DNA of 64,000 nucleotides from Sulfurifustis variabilis (GCF_002355415.1 NZ_AP014936.1:3038001-3102000); one strand, 5' to 3'. Counted from the first letter of the stretch, positions 45,801 to 54,842 are shown. Translations and numbers: made by a program. The notes: a model not told the origin generated them from the sequence alone.

Positions 45801-47246
45801 CGGTCCCGACAGAGGCAAGCCGACGCCGACGTGCAACTCGCCAAAACTCAGTGGGACGACTGCGAAAGAGAGCTACGAGAAGCAGGTGACGCCTACAACA
45901 ACAGCGACGCGCGTCATCGTGGCACCTTGGAAAGTCTCACCCGGCGCAGAGGAGAGCTCAAGAACACGGGACTGACGGGCGACAAGACGGAACTCGACGA
46001 GGCGGAACGCGAAGCGCTCGCCGCGCAAGCCGCTCACCAGGAAATCAGCCGACTCGAGCGCGACGCGGACACAAACGCTAAGCTTCTGCAAAATGAAGTG
46101 AAGAACCTCAAAGAGCGCGAGGACGAGGGGTTGGAAGCCGTGCGCGGCAAACTCAGAGAGACCCGGCCCAACTGGCAGCATTGGGTATCGCTTAAGCGAG
46201 AAGCGCGTCAACGCGGCCTGTGGGAGCGGCTCATGGCCATGGAGGTGCGGCGACCGTACGACCAGGATGCGAGTCCCGTCAATGCCTTCAATGCGGCCAC
46301 CGAACACCTCGGTGAGCTCAAAGCGCGGCTCGACGAAAACGACGATGGCCGCGCCGTGGCGGCCAAAATCTCGCCTTGGCTAGAAACGCGCGAAGAAGTC
46401 GCGCGGGGGCTACAAAACCTGAGAGCGTGGGATGAAATCCGCCCGTACTTGGAGCGACACATCCCACGCGACATCGCCCAGGCGGCAGACCCAGAGGTGG
46501 CGTTGGTCCAGATGCATAACCATTTAACTGCGTTGTCGGCGCGGCTGGTCGAGCAGGAAAAAGGTCTGCGCCAGCGCACGGAGGACGTGGCGAATAGCAT
46601 TGCTAGCCGTATCCGACGCGAAGAGCAGCGGCTCACGCAAATCAATCGGCGACTTGTTAATGTTCGCTTCGGCGCGCTTCGTGGAGTAAAGCTCAACCTC
46701 TCTCGCATTCAGACATTTCAGAATCTGCTGGACGCGCTACGACGGCAACCGGATCTGTTCTCCGTCGATGTGCCGCTCGAGGAAGCGATGGCACGTCTGT
46801 TCGAGCAGGTGGGCGGCGGGAAGATACGGGGCGAGCAGTTGCTCGATTACCGTGAATACCTGAAGCTGACCGTCGAGGTGAAACGCATCGCCCGGGACGA
46901 CTGGATCGAAGTACGTGGCAACAGCCTGTCGACCGGCGAATCCATCGGAGTCGGCGCCTCCATCCTGATGGTCATACTGGAAGCCTGGGAGCACCAGGCG
47001 GCGTTACTGCGCGGTCGTCGTGCAGGAAGCAGCTTGCGTTTTCTGTTCCTGGACGAGGCGACCCGGCTCGATCCCGGCGCGCTCGACACGCTGACCGACT
47101 TTTGCGAGCGCATGGACGTGCAGTTATTCGTCGCCGCTCCTGGCCTCGAGCACGCCCGGCGCGGTCATGTCTACAATCTCAACCGGTTGGAAGAGAACGG
47201 GCAGGAGCGCGTACTGGTACGCGGCCGCCGCTGGCAGGAACCGTGA
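42828..47246 (+). CDS. jetC: Wadjet JetC / MukB-like SMC ATPase
   Basis: A 1472-residue SMC protein, close to MukB (about 1486). Walker A GPNGAGKTTAM is at about 49-59; long arginine-, glutamate- and alanine-rich coiled coils run from about 280 to 1280, with a central globular hinge-like part (about 650-800); the C-terminal head has the signature NSLSTGESIGVGASIL and Walker B LRFLFLDEATRLD. The ATG overlaps the jetB stop (TGATG). It would extrude DNA loops and present plasmid-sized circles to JetD. Confidence 0.86.
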   Translation: MDMRSVEKNAAGIGPIRSRASIRRLVLMNWQGVFYQPFELAEGLTGLEGPNGAGKTTAMVALFVALLPDLRLLHFRGPGETGGEVDRGIYGRLGLPGPAYSLIQYISPQGETVWAGVLLIRHGEPRLEVTPFLIEGLRPDTALEAVFLRLHQEEEWIPTLAELKEQVALHGGLLKVQESLTNYLGALYECGVLPLPLATHEERERFHRVLYTSMVGGLSSFIQKGLRDYLLPEDTQLRNHVGRMRENLEACRITRRQIDDAKKRYDIIRHVYEAGWGMLTAAFHGTRLRARQQRDAYDSAAGELRERRKLRLAAERQHQEASARHQALQAELTDRANRLEAAKAHRDLARTAHRLAGEITTLEREELENRAQRTKDEARRREAQQRRDVSYQAHEEAQRRRNELARALASAQQAYEQLYRNVAALNAARQSLKDAQVALPNHSVTIENAQTLSDECEQHWRQAHDIQAEAERAKAGYEAHKRRFDRAFAALERFAECPLHSSRAPELARDLDARYRSRLADVGTAGDLSAAILQAAEKARHQETVRHKAKELSITNSISLRNALNETRKELANLEERRDQIVNMLEQERQIVTQCAVRIPQLERDTAAWQQAQRLSLSLGAHTSTSLSKEPDVAQLMDSLQRQINDTDAQQRSCETEARQLAEEADALAFGGGRIPESLVALADQVDGRLALERFEDVAEIDAARLEARLGPLASAIVVDDPRKAARTAADVRQRPDTTWFITPEGIRTDPDGVTTGDGEIIEEASGVRLTRCPARPVLGRAAREKEIGRLRAQADAKRSEATTAMERLQQLKTAYQDAARLLPLAVWLSAPSPEPELLRLTHEQRQADSRTERLQTEYAEANEAFVAADRRLAVVTELLPDAELLDEPDWANEVSRLKTKARDLAEAKVWLERHRNDWTEVSDSFLDLQSPPDPAHLETLVRRSQNAQAIFATWQRARDLLKVLCERLADFRHAADEALLTSNESALAALRSRQRQADADVQLAKTQWDDCERELREAGDAYNNSDARHRGTLESLTRRRGELKNTGLTGDKTELDEAEREALAAQAAHQEISRLERDADTNAKLLQNEVKNLKEREDEGLEAVRGKLRETRPNWQHWVSLKREARQRGLWERLMAMEVRRPYDQDASPVNAFNAATEHLGELKARLDENDDGRAVAAKISPWLETREEVARGLQNLRAWDEIRPYLERHIPRDIAQAADPEVALVQMHNHLTALSARLVEQEKGLRQRTEDVANSIASRIRREEQRLTQINRRLVNVRFGALRGVKLNLSRIQTFQNLLDALRRQPDLFSVDVPLEEAMARLFEQVGGGKIRGEQLLDYREYLKLTVEVKRIARDDWIEVRGNSLSTGESIGVGASILMVILEAWEHQAALLRGRRAGSSLRFLFLDEATRLDPGALDTLTDFCERMDVQLFVAAPGLEHARRGHVYNLNRLEENGQERVLVRGRRWQEP

Positions 47247-48238
47247 TCGACTGGCGAGACCATCGCGTACAGGCGGCGCTCCTGACGCTGTGGCAATCAG
47301 GTAGCGTAACGCAATCAGCCGCGCGAAGTGCTCTCATCGAGTATTTGCTAGATGCGGGGTTGATCGGCAAAACCTCACGTGCGCACGAATACACCCTTCC
47401 GAATACCCGCCGAGATCAGTTCGCGACCTTGCTGTCGAATATCTGGCCGCAATGGCAGGAGACACTGGTAGCGCTCTCCGATGCCGGGCTACCCACGACC
47501 GCCGAAGGTCTCGTGCAGCTTCAGCGAGGTACGCCGGTGGCAGGAAGCCTCCCGCCGCTGTTGCACTACAAGACCTATCAGGCGCGGTTCGCCATGCATT
47601 CAAAGGCCGCCGCAACGACACCACCCCCTGGCTCGGAACTCACGAATGATGACGTCCTGCGTCTGCGCGCGCCAGCGGGATTTCGTCTTGCCATCGGGGG
47701 TAAGCGCATCGAATGCGACCCGCTTATGGAAACGGTAGGGGAAGTGGTACTGCCGGAACGCGCGCTGCGCCGGTTGGCCGCGGTGAACACCGAACCGACG
47801 TGCCTCTTGACGGTGGAGAATCTCGGTGCGTACATCGATCTACCGAAGCAGGACGGGCTATTGCTACTACATCAACCCGGATGGAACAGCCGTTTGGCAC
47901 TTATGTTTATCGAACGTTTACCAACCTCTATTCCCTGGTACCACTTTGGCGATCTCGACCCGAAGGGAATCGCCATCTACCAAAGTCTCAACACCGGCTC
48001 GCACCGTGTGCAGCTTTGGATTCCCGACTTCTGGCTCGATTATCAAGAGACCCACGCACTCCCTCTCGATAAGCCCTGGGCAACAGTACCTGCCGATTTG
48101 ATGAAACATCCCCTGATGAGATCGTTAGTGGACCAAGATCGCTGGCTCGAACAGGAAACGCTCGTAATCGATCCGCGTATTAAGCAGGCCCTCGCGCAAC
48201 TTGCAACCGGGCTTCCGATTAACCCGTTGGAGTCGTGA
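47243..48238 (+). CDS. jetD: Wadjet JetD / MksG nuclease subunit
   Basis: From a GTG that overlaps the jetC stop (GTGA) the product has 331 residues; the open frame extends further upstream inside jetC but not plausibly as protein. The C-terminal TOPRIM-like domain shows LLTVENLGAYIDL (catalytic E) and YHFGDLDPKGIAIYQSL (DxD). JetD is the topoisomerase VI-like nuclease that cuts plasmid DNA. Its presence distinguishes this operon from a chromosomal MukBEF condensin. Confidence 0.85.
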   Translation: MIDWRDHRVQAALLTLWQSGSVTQSAARSALIEYLLDAGLIGKTSRAHEYTLPNTRRDQFATLLSNIWPQWQETLVALSDAGLPTTAEGLVQLQRGTPVAGSLPPLLHYKTYQARFAMHSKAAATTPPPGSELTNDDVLRLRAPAGFRLAIGGKRIECDPLMETVGEVVLPERALRRLAAVNTEPTCLLTVENLGAYIDLPKQDGLLLLHQPGWNSRLALMFIERLPTSIPWYHFGDLDPKGIAIYQSLNTGSHRVQLWIPDFWLDYQETHALPLDKPWATVPADLMKHPLMRSLVDQDRWLEQETLVIDPRIKQALAQLATGLPINPLES

Positions 48239-48341
48239 GGGGCTGTAAGACCTGCCTTCGGTCACCCCTTGTATTTTGGCGCCTCTGGGAGAAGTCTGGG
48301 TCTGGTTACCCGATCTCATCCAGTCGTATCGGATGGCTCGG

Positions 48342-48839
48342 CTAAGCGCTATGCAAACATTGATTTACTGTGTGCAACTTCAGTTGCTTCGCCGAGTTCC
48401 GATCGACAATCGCAACATATAACCCCTCGGGGGCAGTTCGAGTTCCAGCAATCACCATGACAAACGCACGCAAGTCATGCACGGAACGCCTGAAACATTC
48501 GATCATGCTATAGATATCGTCGTGCGATGGCCGCGGGACCGGCTCAGGATGTGTGTGCCAGTCGCCGACAAAATGAAACCCACGCGTATACCGTTCGCGT
48601 ATCTCACGTTGCTGGATCCGGCGATTCGGGACAAATCCGCTTCTGCTTCTACGATCAAGCCATTTTGGAGGCGTCGCCTCCAACAAGACGGTATCGGCAC
48701 CATTGAATTGCGCGAAGAGTTGGCCGCCTGCTTCTTTCGCTCGCGGCGAGAGTTGCCGATATCGGTCAAATGTTGCAAGTACGGGGTCCGAAAGGATGAG
48801 TGCCGGACCTTCTTGGGCCAAGGTGTAACGAAGCGTCAT
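48342..48839 (-). CDS. cap3: CBASS Cap3-like JAMM peptidase
   Basis: From the ATG at 48839 (overlapping the cap2 stop as ATGA) the product has 165 residues. The JAMM metalloprotease motif is complete: E37 in KEAGGQLFAQ, then WHTHPEP (H95, H97) and S105 with HDD. Cap3 removes conjugates that Cap2 places on the cyclase in type II CBASS. It is the last gene of the operon and converges on jetD. Confidence 0.82.
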   Translation of the reverse strand: MTLRYTLAQEGPALILSDPVLATFDRYRQLSPRAKEAGGQLFAQFNGADTVLLEATPPKWLDRRSRSGFVPNRRIQQREIRERYTRGFHFVGDWHTHPEPVPRPSHDDIYSMIECFRRSVHDLRAFVMVIAGTRTAPEGLYVAIVDRNSAKQLKLHTVNQCLHSA

Positions 48840-50617
48840 GCCTTGGCCCTGCATGCAGGACAGTGCGGGTCGCCCGATACGCTCAGCTCAACAACTCGGC
48901 CGCCGTCACCCGGATCAAGGTTGGCCTTAACCCATCCTGGATTCCAGTGTCCACCTGCCCGCTGTAGCACATGGCAACGACCGATCCAGACTCGATGAGT
49001 GGATGCGTGTACTTCTCCCGCGAGCACGTCGAGCGCCAACTCCGCGATTAGCGCGATGGTATGTTCAAGCTCGACAGCACCGTACGGCTGGAATGATCCG
49101 CCACAAGCGGGTATCTGTTTCGTCGTATCACCGCTCCAAGAGGTAACCGGAGTACGCAGCTCGCCTAAGTCGTCGGTTAGGCACCGCAAACAGGCCGTCC
49201 GATCCATAAATACCACGGCGTGCCCAGCAGCCGCATGCGGTTCGGTCCAACCGTAAAGGATCGGCGCAAAAGATGGAAGCTTCAACACCGCAGCGTTTAA
49301 CTCTGACTCCTGAGACCAAGCGCCCATCGTCGAAATGATAAGATCAACAGAAGTTAACTGCTCCGGTTTGATGCGCGCGAATTCCTGCCACGATTTTCCT
49401 TCCGCCTCGATTGCCAGATGAGGAAAACGCTGCCGGAGGGACGTAGCAAGCTGTGCCGCCTTACCTCTTTCGACCGAGTTGGCACCAAGCTCATGCCGAC
49501 CGGTGTTCTCGGACGCGAGCAGCTGAGGATCGACCAGAGTGATCTTGCCCACCCCCGATTTTGCCAGCAGTGTCGCGACCGAGCTTCCAACCGAACCAAC
49601 CCCAAGGATCACGGCCGACTTCGTTGATAACACGCCAACGGCTGGATTGTGGTCCCGACCGTGGACCCAAGAAGGGTCACAACGAATGACATTCGCACCG
49701 ACAACCGGTGCCGCGGAATACCGAGCAAGCAGAATGGACTTCGGCGGCGTGCCTCGAAAACCGCCTTTGATGAGCGGATCACCACGTCCGCGAGTCGCCT
49801 GAGGCTTCAGAATGCGGACAGCTCCTAACCCGACACCGTGACGAGTGCGGCAGCCCAACAGCACGGTCTTGTTGCTCGCTGCCTGATCCAGCAACAGCCC
49901 TTCCAGTAGTGCCTTCGACCGGTCGTCTGATTGAACGAGGCGGAGTAACGCGCCCACAGTCCCGGGGTAATCGGCCGGCCGTGGCACCTTCTCGAGCCAG
50001 ATGAATGGAATCTCTCGCGGCGTGAAATTATCGCGCTCCATCTTCTCGCCAAAGAAACCTTTGAGCCAGGCCCGCAAGATCGCGTCATCTTCCGCAACGA
50101 CGGTAAAGGACTTTCCAAACCACGCTCGTACCAATCGAGACGGACCATCAGGATGACACAGCGATCGCACGGGCTGTTCTGTTTTGGCCCAGCGATTCCA
50201 ATAACTGACAAATTCATCCTCGAAGTGCTCAAACCCTCGCCCTTCCAAGCAATCGTTAACGAGGGTCTGCGCACGATCGATTGCGTGCACCACCGAGGCG
50301 ATCGGATTTTCCGGCGAATGAGGCGCCTCATCAGAGGCAATACATAGAAGGCCGCCTTCCTCGAGGTGAGGCCATTTGAGTACGGGCTCTACAGGATTAA
50401 CGGCCACCCGCGGCCTGGGAAAGGGAAATCCCTCGGGCAACAGCAGGTGGAGCTGATGTTTGCCCGAACTCAGAAGTCCTGGAAGCTGCCAGCCCGCTGC
50501 AAATTGTTTCCCATGCGCGGCCAACTCACGATCAGTGAGCGGCCGCGCTCCTTGGAATCTGCTTATAACTTCCGCTTCAACTATGGCTGTGGCCGTCAAC
50601 CGCTGCTTATCAAGCAA
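48836..50617 (-). CDS. cap2: CBASS Cap2-like E2-E1 fusion enzyme
   Basis: A 593-residue ubiquitin-ligation-like protein. Residues 1-150 are an E2 domain with GGLLCIASDE giving catalytic C92; the central and C-terminal parts are an E1 ThiF-type adenylation domain with the nucleotide loop ILGVGSVGSS (337-346). Candidate E1 cysteines are C476, C479 (TACLRCL) and C505; a CPAC pair closes the chain. Cap2 primes the cyclase by attaching its C-terminus to targets. It overlaps the cyclase gene by 8 bases. Confidence 0.86.
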   Translation of the reverse strand: MLDKQRLTATAIVEAEVISRFQGARPLTDRELAAHGKQFAAGWQLPGLLSSGKHQLHLLLPEGFPFPRPRVAVNPVEPVLKWPHLEEGGLLCIASDEAPHSPENPIASVVHAIDRAQTLVNDCLEGRGFEHFEDEFVSYWNRWAKTEQPVRSLCHPDGPSRLVRAWFGKSFTVVAEDDAILRAWLKGFFGEKMERDNFTPREIPFIWLEKVPRPADYPGTVGALLRLVQSDDRSKALLEGLLLDQAASNKTVLLGCRTRHGVGLGAVRILKPQATRGRGDPLIKGGFRGTPPKSILLARYSAAPVVGANVIRCDPSWVHGRDHNPAVGVLSTKSAVILGVGSVGSSVATLLAKSGVGKITLVDPQLLASENTGRHELGANSVERGKAAQLATSLRQRFPHLAIEAEGKSWQEFARIKPEQLTSVDLIISTMGAWSQESELNAAVLKLPSFAPILYGWTEPHAAAGHAVVFMDRTACLRCLTDDLGELRTPVTSWSGDTTKQIPACGGSFQPYGAVELEHTIALIAELALDVLAGEVHASTHRVWIGRCHVLQRAGGHWNPGWVKANLDPGDGGRVVELSVSGDPHCPACRAKA

Positions 50618-51653
50618 ACCGGCCGCCGCCGCGCTTTTCGGTGAGACGCGGATCGCTCTTTGTCGCGATAAACCCGGCTAGCGCATTGGTGTTGTGCTGG
50701 GCGGTCGCTGCTTTCTCGGCAGCAGCCTGCCGGACCGAGAAGAAGTCCGTGTTAAAGACCTTATCCCACGCCTTCGCGGCCTGTGTGGCTGTGCATTTAG
50801 AGTCGTCCAGCACCTTGAGCTCTTCAAGCGCGTCTTTCAGTTTGTCGCGTAGCAATTTCGTGCCGGGGTCGTCAGGGCCGGACGTCAGCATTGCCTCTTG
50901 GGCAACCGGATGCTGGACCTCAAGGCTACCGAGCAACCGGTTGTAGACCCGCTGCATGCAGTCACGCAGCGCTACGTCCTCGCGGGCCCCGTTTGCAATG
51001 AAACACTCTTCAACGAGCTTGGTGATCGTAAACCCCGGCGCGATGTCCTTCTTCCAGTCACGACGGCTGCGTCCGAACTTCTTCATCAGCCGGACGCAAC
51101 GGCGGAACTGCCCGCCATTGGTTCCCGCATCCGGGCTCTTCTCTTTGTTTGTCTTGTTGAACCAGTCTTCCGTGTCCGCGGCGCGAGAAACCGTCCAACC
51201 ATCATCGGAGGCAAGTTCGTACTTTCCGTCCGATTCACGGATGCGATACACGGGCATATCGACGTGGTAACCTTCCTCGTAGAACACCCGCACGCAGCTC
51301 TTCTTAACCTCCGGCTGTTTGTTAAAGCGGTCGTCGCGAAGCGCATCCCGTACCATTTCTTTCGCTTCGCGTGGCGACATATCCGTGCCGTCGTCCTTCT
51401 TCAGCGAAGCTTGGGTAAAGTAGATGCCATCGTCGATGTCGTAGTCCTTGTCGGGGTCTTGAACCATTGTCAGCATCGCGTACGACCCCTGCTTGATGAA
51501 CTCGTGAGGAGTCGGTTTGGCTGCGTCCTTGAGCCGCGTCTTGAGCCGCTCGCGATTCGCGTCGCGGCGCTTTCGCATTACGGTCCGCTCATCCTGGGGA
51601 AGCGTGACTTTTTCGTCGTGATAAGCAAGGACATCTTTTGAGTTGTCGTACAT
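50610..51653 (-). CDS. CBASS cyclic nucleotide synthase, DncV-like
   Basis: A 347-residue CD-NTase. QGSYAML (G56, S57) and KDYDIDDGIYF (D72, D74) form the metal site, with a third acidic residue likely in YHVDMPVYR. Charged N-terminus and overall pattern resemble Vibrio DncV (cyclic GMP-AMP synthase), so a clade A enzyme is likely; the product is not certain. The very C-terminus (EKRGGGRFA) ends in small residues, as needed for Cap2 conjugation. The stop overlaps cap2. Confidence 0.86.
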   Translation of the reverse strand: MYDNSKDVLAYHDEKVTLPQDERTVMRKRRDANRERLKTRLKDAAKPTPHEFIKQGSYAMLTMVQDPDKDYDIDDGIYFTQASLKKDDGTDMSPREAKEMVRDALRDDRFNKQPEVKKSCVRVFYEEGYHVDMPVYRIRESDGKYELASDDGWTVSRAADTEDWFNKTNKEKSPDAGTNGGQFRRCVRLMKKFGRSRRDWKKDIAPGFTITKLVEECFIANGAREDVALRDCMQRVYNRLLGSLEVQHPVAQEAMLTSGPDDPGTKLLRDKLKDALEELKVLDDSKCTATQAAKAWDKVFNTDFFSVRQAAAEKAATAQHNTNALAGFIATKSDPRLTEKRGGGRFA

Positions 51654-52199
51654 TTCGGTTACCTCTTAGCGATGGTTATGCCACTCTCGGCAGCATGTCG
51701 TTGAACAGGGCTTGGATTGCTTGACCATCAGCGGTGCCCTGTTGGATTCCGCTGTTGGTCATGTCCGCGTCGTGCCGTGCCTGACGCATGAGCGCCTCGA
51801 GCCCGTCAGGACGAGTTTCGTCGAGATCGAGATACTGGAGCAGTGCACCGGGAATTTTCTCCGACGGGAAGCGAATGATTCGCACTCGATTCTTGAGATG
51901 TCGCACCAGGGACCTGGCGATCCTGTCAAAAGCGAACTCTTGGGCAGCAATCGACACCTTGGCCGCCTCCCCGCCGAGCTTCCATTCCAGAAGACCGCGA
52001 TGCACCTCATGCTCTCCGATCACCTCGCCTTCCGGCTTACCGCAACTGCCCAGAGAAAAGATCTCGATCTCCTCGTCGCGGTCACCGACGATTCTTAAGG
52101 CTTCCACTAACGCTACGATTACCGGGTTGTTCGCCCAGAGGCCGCCGTCGCAAAACACGTCAAAGCCGTCTGACCTTACCCGCTTTTCGTAGACACCCG

Positions 52200-53012
52200 T
52201 CATGCCGCATTAGCCTCGAACTGGGTGGGCGAGCGATACCCTAGACTGGAATGCAGGCGCTCGCAATTGTAGAAACGGATGTAATCGGTGATGTAGGCCA
52301 CCGCTTCTTCAAGATGCTGGAAGGCCTGGAAGTACACCATCTCGGTCTTGAGGCTGCCAAAGAAGGACTCCATGTGCGCGTTGTCCCAGCAGTGGCCCTT
52401 GCGGCTCATGCTGATGCGCAGGCCGACGGCTTCAAGCACTGCGCGGTACTCCTTGGCTGCGTACTCCGAGCCCTGATCGGAATGGAAGATGGTGCGGTCA
52501 CTCGGTGGGCTGGTGCGAACCGCCATCAGCAAGGCCTCGCGGGTGAGTGCGGCGTCGTGACTCATCGAGAAGCTCCAGCCCAGCACCTTGCGCGTGTAGT
52601 GGTCCATGACGATGGCGATATAGGACCACTTCCCACGGACCCGGATGTAGCTGACATCGCCGACCCAGACCTCATTGGGAGAGCTCACGGGCGGCAGCTC
52701 CAAGAGCAAGTTCGGTGTTCGGGCAAACAGGTAATCGCGGTGACGATGGTATTTGAAGCGCCGGGCCATGCGTGCTTTGAGGCCGTTTTCCCGCATGATC
52801 CGGGCAGTCCGGTGCCGTCCGCAGACGATGCCCTGGGCCCGCAACGCGGCATGGATGCGGGGGTAGCCGTAGGTTTCGCGACTGCCGGCGAAGATCTGAC
52901 GCACCACGACCAGCAGACGTTGGTCGTCGAGGCGGCGTCGACTCGCGTCCCGTGCCCGCCAGGTGTAGTAACCGCTGCGCGAGACCCCGAGCTTGCGACA
53001 CAGCACCGCCAC
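52200..53012 (-). CDS. IS3-family transposase OrfB (DDE integrase domain)
   Basis: About 270 residues from the first start in this frame. HTH_21-like YPRIHAALRAQGI, then the rve domain with catalytic D in VWVGDVSYI, D in FHSDQGSEY and E in NAHMESFFGSLK (D,D-35-E). It is normally made as an OrfAB fusion through a -1 frameshift in orfA; the merged frame reads ...PEKKVQAFGFIADHERR into OrfB. The stop lies 29 bases inside the left IS end. Confidence 0.9.
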   Translation of the reverse strand: MAVLCRKLGVSRSGYYTWRARDASRRRLDDQRLLVVVRQIFAGSRETYGYPRIHAALRAQGIVCGRHRTARIMRENGLKARMARRFKYHRHRDYLFARTPNLLLELPPVSSPNEVWVGDVSYIRVRGKWSYIAIVMDHYTRKVLGWSFSMSHDAALTREALLMAVRTSPPSDRTIFHSDQGSEYAAKEYRAVLEAVGLRISMSRKGHCWDNAHMESFFGSLKTEMVYFQAFQHLEEAVAYITDYIRFYNCERLHSSLGYRSPTQFEANAA

Positions 53013-53035
53013 CGGCGCCCGTCGTTCGTGGTCCG

Positions 53036-53365
53036 CTATGAACCCGAACGCCTGGACTTTTTTTCGGGGAAGAACCTCTCGGCTTTCTTCAGAATAACGT
53101 TCTCCTCCCGCAGCTGCTTGAGTTGGCGCTCTAACGTCCGGATTCTGGCCTTGGCCTCGAGAAGCTCGGTACGCGAACGCGCCTCGTGGTCGTTATTCTC
53201 GATCTTGCCCTCCCGCATCTCCTGCCTCCAGCGATACAGCATGATGGGATGAATCCCCAATGCCTCGGCCACGTCCACGGACTGGATATTCGGGTGTTGC
53301 GTGACCCGCACCGCCGTGTGTTTGAACTGATAGTTGTAGAACGTGTGCCTTTCTTTCTTCTTCAT
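53036..53365 (-). CDS. IS3-family transposase OrfA (HTH)
   Basis: A 109-residue helix-turn-helix protein (VDVAEALGIHPIMLYRWRQE) with a C-terminal leucine-zipper-like coil (EAKARIRTLERQLKQL). Near the end a run of seven A then G (complement of 53057-53064) is a classic slippery site for -1 frameshifting into orfB. Confidence 0.9.
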   Translation of the reverse strand: MKKKERHTFYNYQFKHTAVRVTQHPNIQSVDVAEALGIHPIMLYRWRQEMREGKIENNDHEARSRTELLEAKARIRTLERQLKQLREENVILKKAERFFPEKKSRRSGS

Positions 53366-54029
53366 GTCGCACCTCCGGTTAACTGCTTTACAGGAGGTGT
53401 CTACGTTTTCGGGGTAGGTTCAGTCCGCGTTCGGCTGTTTGATGGCTGCAAGCGAGCGGAACAGAGGTGCGGCACTGCTCGCGAGGCACACCTCGACCAG
53501 CGTGTAGTGATCGTCACGATGGTTAGTATCCGGGTCGTGCGGCGTCTTGAAGACCCAGGAGCGGTAGGAAGACATATTGACCGCGGGCACGGCTAAGGCG
53601 ATGCGTCTCTCCTCCCAGGTCTGGCGAAGGGTGGTGTCCTGGAGCACATCCTTTAGCGCACGCCGCAACGCGATGTCACCCTGTTCCAGATACTTCGGCC
53701 GCGTAGCGAGCTGGGACACAAGGTCCCAGCTGGCCCTAGACGGCATTCTTTTCGGGAAGATGCTCGGCCCGTGAGTCTTGTAGACCCCCACCATTTGAGC
53801 CGGGCTCACTCCCTTTGCGAGCCCACAGCCGATGATTGCGCCGGTGCTTGTGCCAACGATGAGATTGAACGCTCTCCCGATATCCAGGCCGTGCTCCAAT
53901 CCACGCCGTTGAGAAAATGCCCGGTCCAGCGCATCCAGGTAGGCCGCCGTGTAGATGCCACGCATTCCTCCGCCGTCGATGCTGAGCACTCTGAAAGCCA
54001 CACACCCCTCTGAAGATGCTAGAAATTCC

Positions 54030-54842
54030 GCGATCGCCGCGGAGCTTGTCCTTGCGCGCCTCCAGCACCGCGTCGATGAAGTGGCGGTGCACGTCGGCCA
54101 GGACGCCCTGGATCTTGCCGACGTCGTCTTTCGAGACCGGTTTGAACGAGTCGAGCCGCGACTTGTTCTCGCCCGAAGTGTAGATGCGCCGTTCGATGCC
54201 GAACCGCCCGATGGCACCGTCGAGGCCGAAGCCGCTCATGATCACGCCGATCGAGCCGGCGATCGTGCTGCGGTTAACGTAGATCTCCTGGGTGCCGGTC
54301 GCGATCATGTAAGCGCCGGAGGCGAGCGCGTCCTCGGCGACGGTTACCACCTTCTTGTCCGGGAATTCCCTGCGGAGCTCCATGAGCCGGTCGCGTATGA
54401 GACTCGCCTGCACCGGCGAGCCGCCCGGACTGTTGACGAGGAGCACCACGCCCTTCGACTTCGTGTCGCGGAACGCGCGCACGAGTGCCGGATTGATGCG
54501 CTGTGCCGAGATTTTCTGGTCGGCGGCGATCATGCCGTCGATGCGAAGCAATGAGACATAGTCCTCGCTCGGCGGGCCGTCGTGCACGGAGCTGTAGAAC
54601 AGCATGCTGATCAAGACGTAGAGGCCGATCGACAAGGCGCCAAAGGTTAGCCAGGCAGCCGTGCGGATGTTCTTCCAGCGCAGCTCCTTCTTCTGGATCT
54701 CATGTGCCTTCGCCTGATTTTCGTTCAGGCGGTTCAGGTAGTCCACGAGCATCACCGTCAACGCGTTCTGGTCGCGCCGGCGATCGCCGAACGGGGCACC
54801 CGGATCGTCGGCGGCACCGTGACTAGGTGCGCGGGTCTCCAT
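54030..54842 (-). pseudogene. S49-family (SppA-like) peptidase, 3' truncated
   Basis: About 270 family-like residues remain. There is one N-terminal membrane segment (about 62-83), then the S49 core with VNSPGGSP, the nucleophile in ALASGAYMIATGT (S175) and the general base in YTSGENKSRLDSF (K227). Similarity stops near DKLRGD at 54032, and the frame then runs out of phase through capV to 53736. The usual C-terminal DLFSGLVWTG-like segment is missing. S49 peptidases are found in conjugative-element clusters, so the CBASS block probably replaced its 3' end. Confidence 0.7.

Larger units (their letters stand above)
52171..53422 (-). mobile_element. Complete IS3-family insertion sequence in capV
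   Basis: A 1252-bp element with ends TGACCTTACCCG (left) and, on the minus strand, TGAACCTACCCC (right). The terminal inverted repeats match at about 20 of 28 positions, including ten consecutive bases CGTAGACACC. A 3-bp direct duplication GTC lies at 52168-52170 and 53423-53425. It holds orfA and orfB in the typical IS3 layout. Intact ends, frames and duplication indicate a recent insertion. Confidence 0.92.
51676..54001 (-). pseudogene. capV: CBASS patatin-like phospholipase effector capV, split by an IS3 element
   Basis: The 5' part (54001-53423, GTG start preceded by AGAGGGG) encodes FRVLSIDGGGMRGIYTAAYL (oxyanion loop) and IVGTSTGAIIG (nucleophile GTSTG). The 3' part (52170-51676) begins DGFDVFCDGGLWANNP, holding the catalytic DGG. 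Removing the element and one GTC copy joins ...KQPNAD to GFDVFCDGG in frame, giving 356 residues, normal for CapV. CapV is a cyclic dinucleotide-activated phospholipase that degrades the membrane. As read, no full effector is made. Confidence 0.9.

Noticed and set aside
48238-48270. Possible terminator hairpin after jetD
   Set aside because: The stem is broken by an asymmetric bulge and there is no real T run on either strand.
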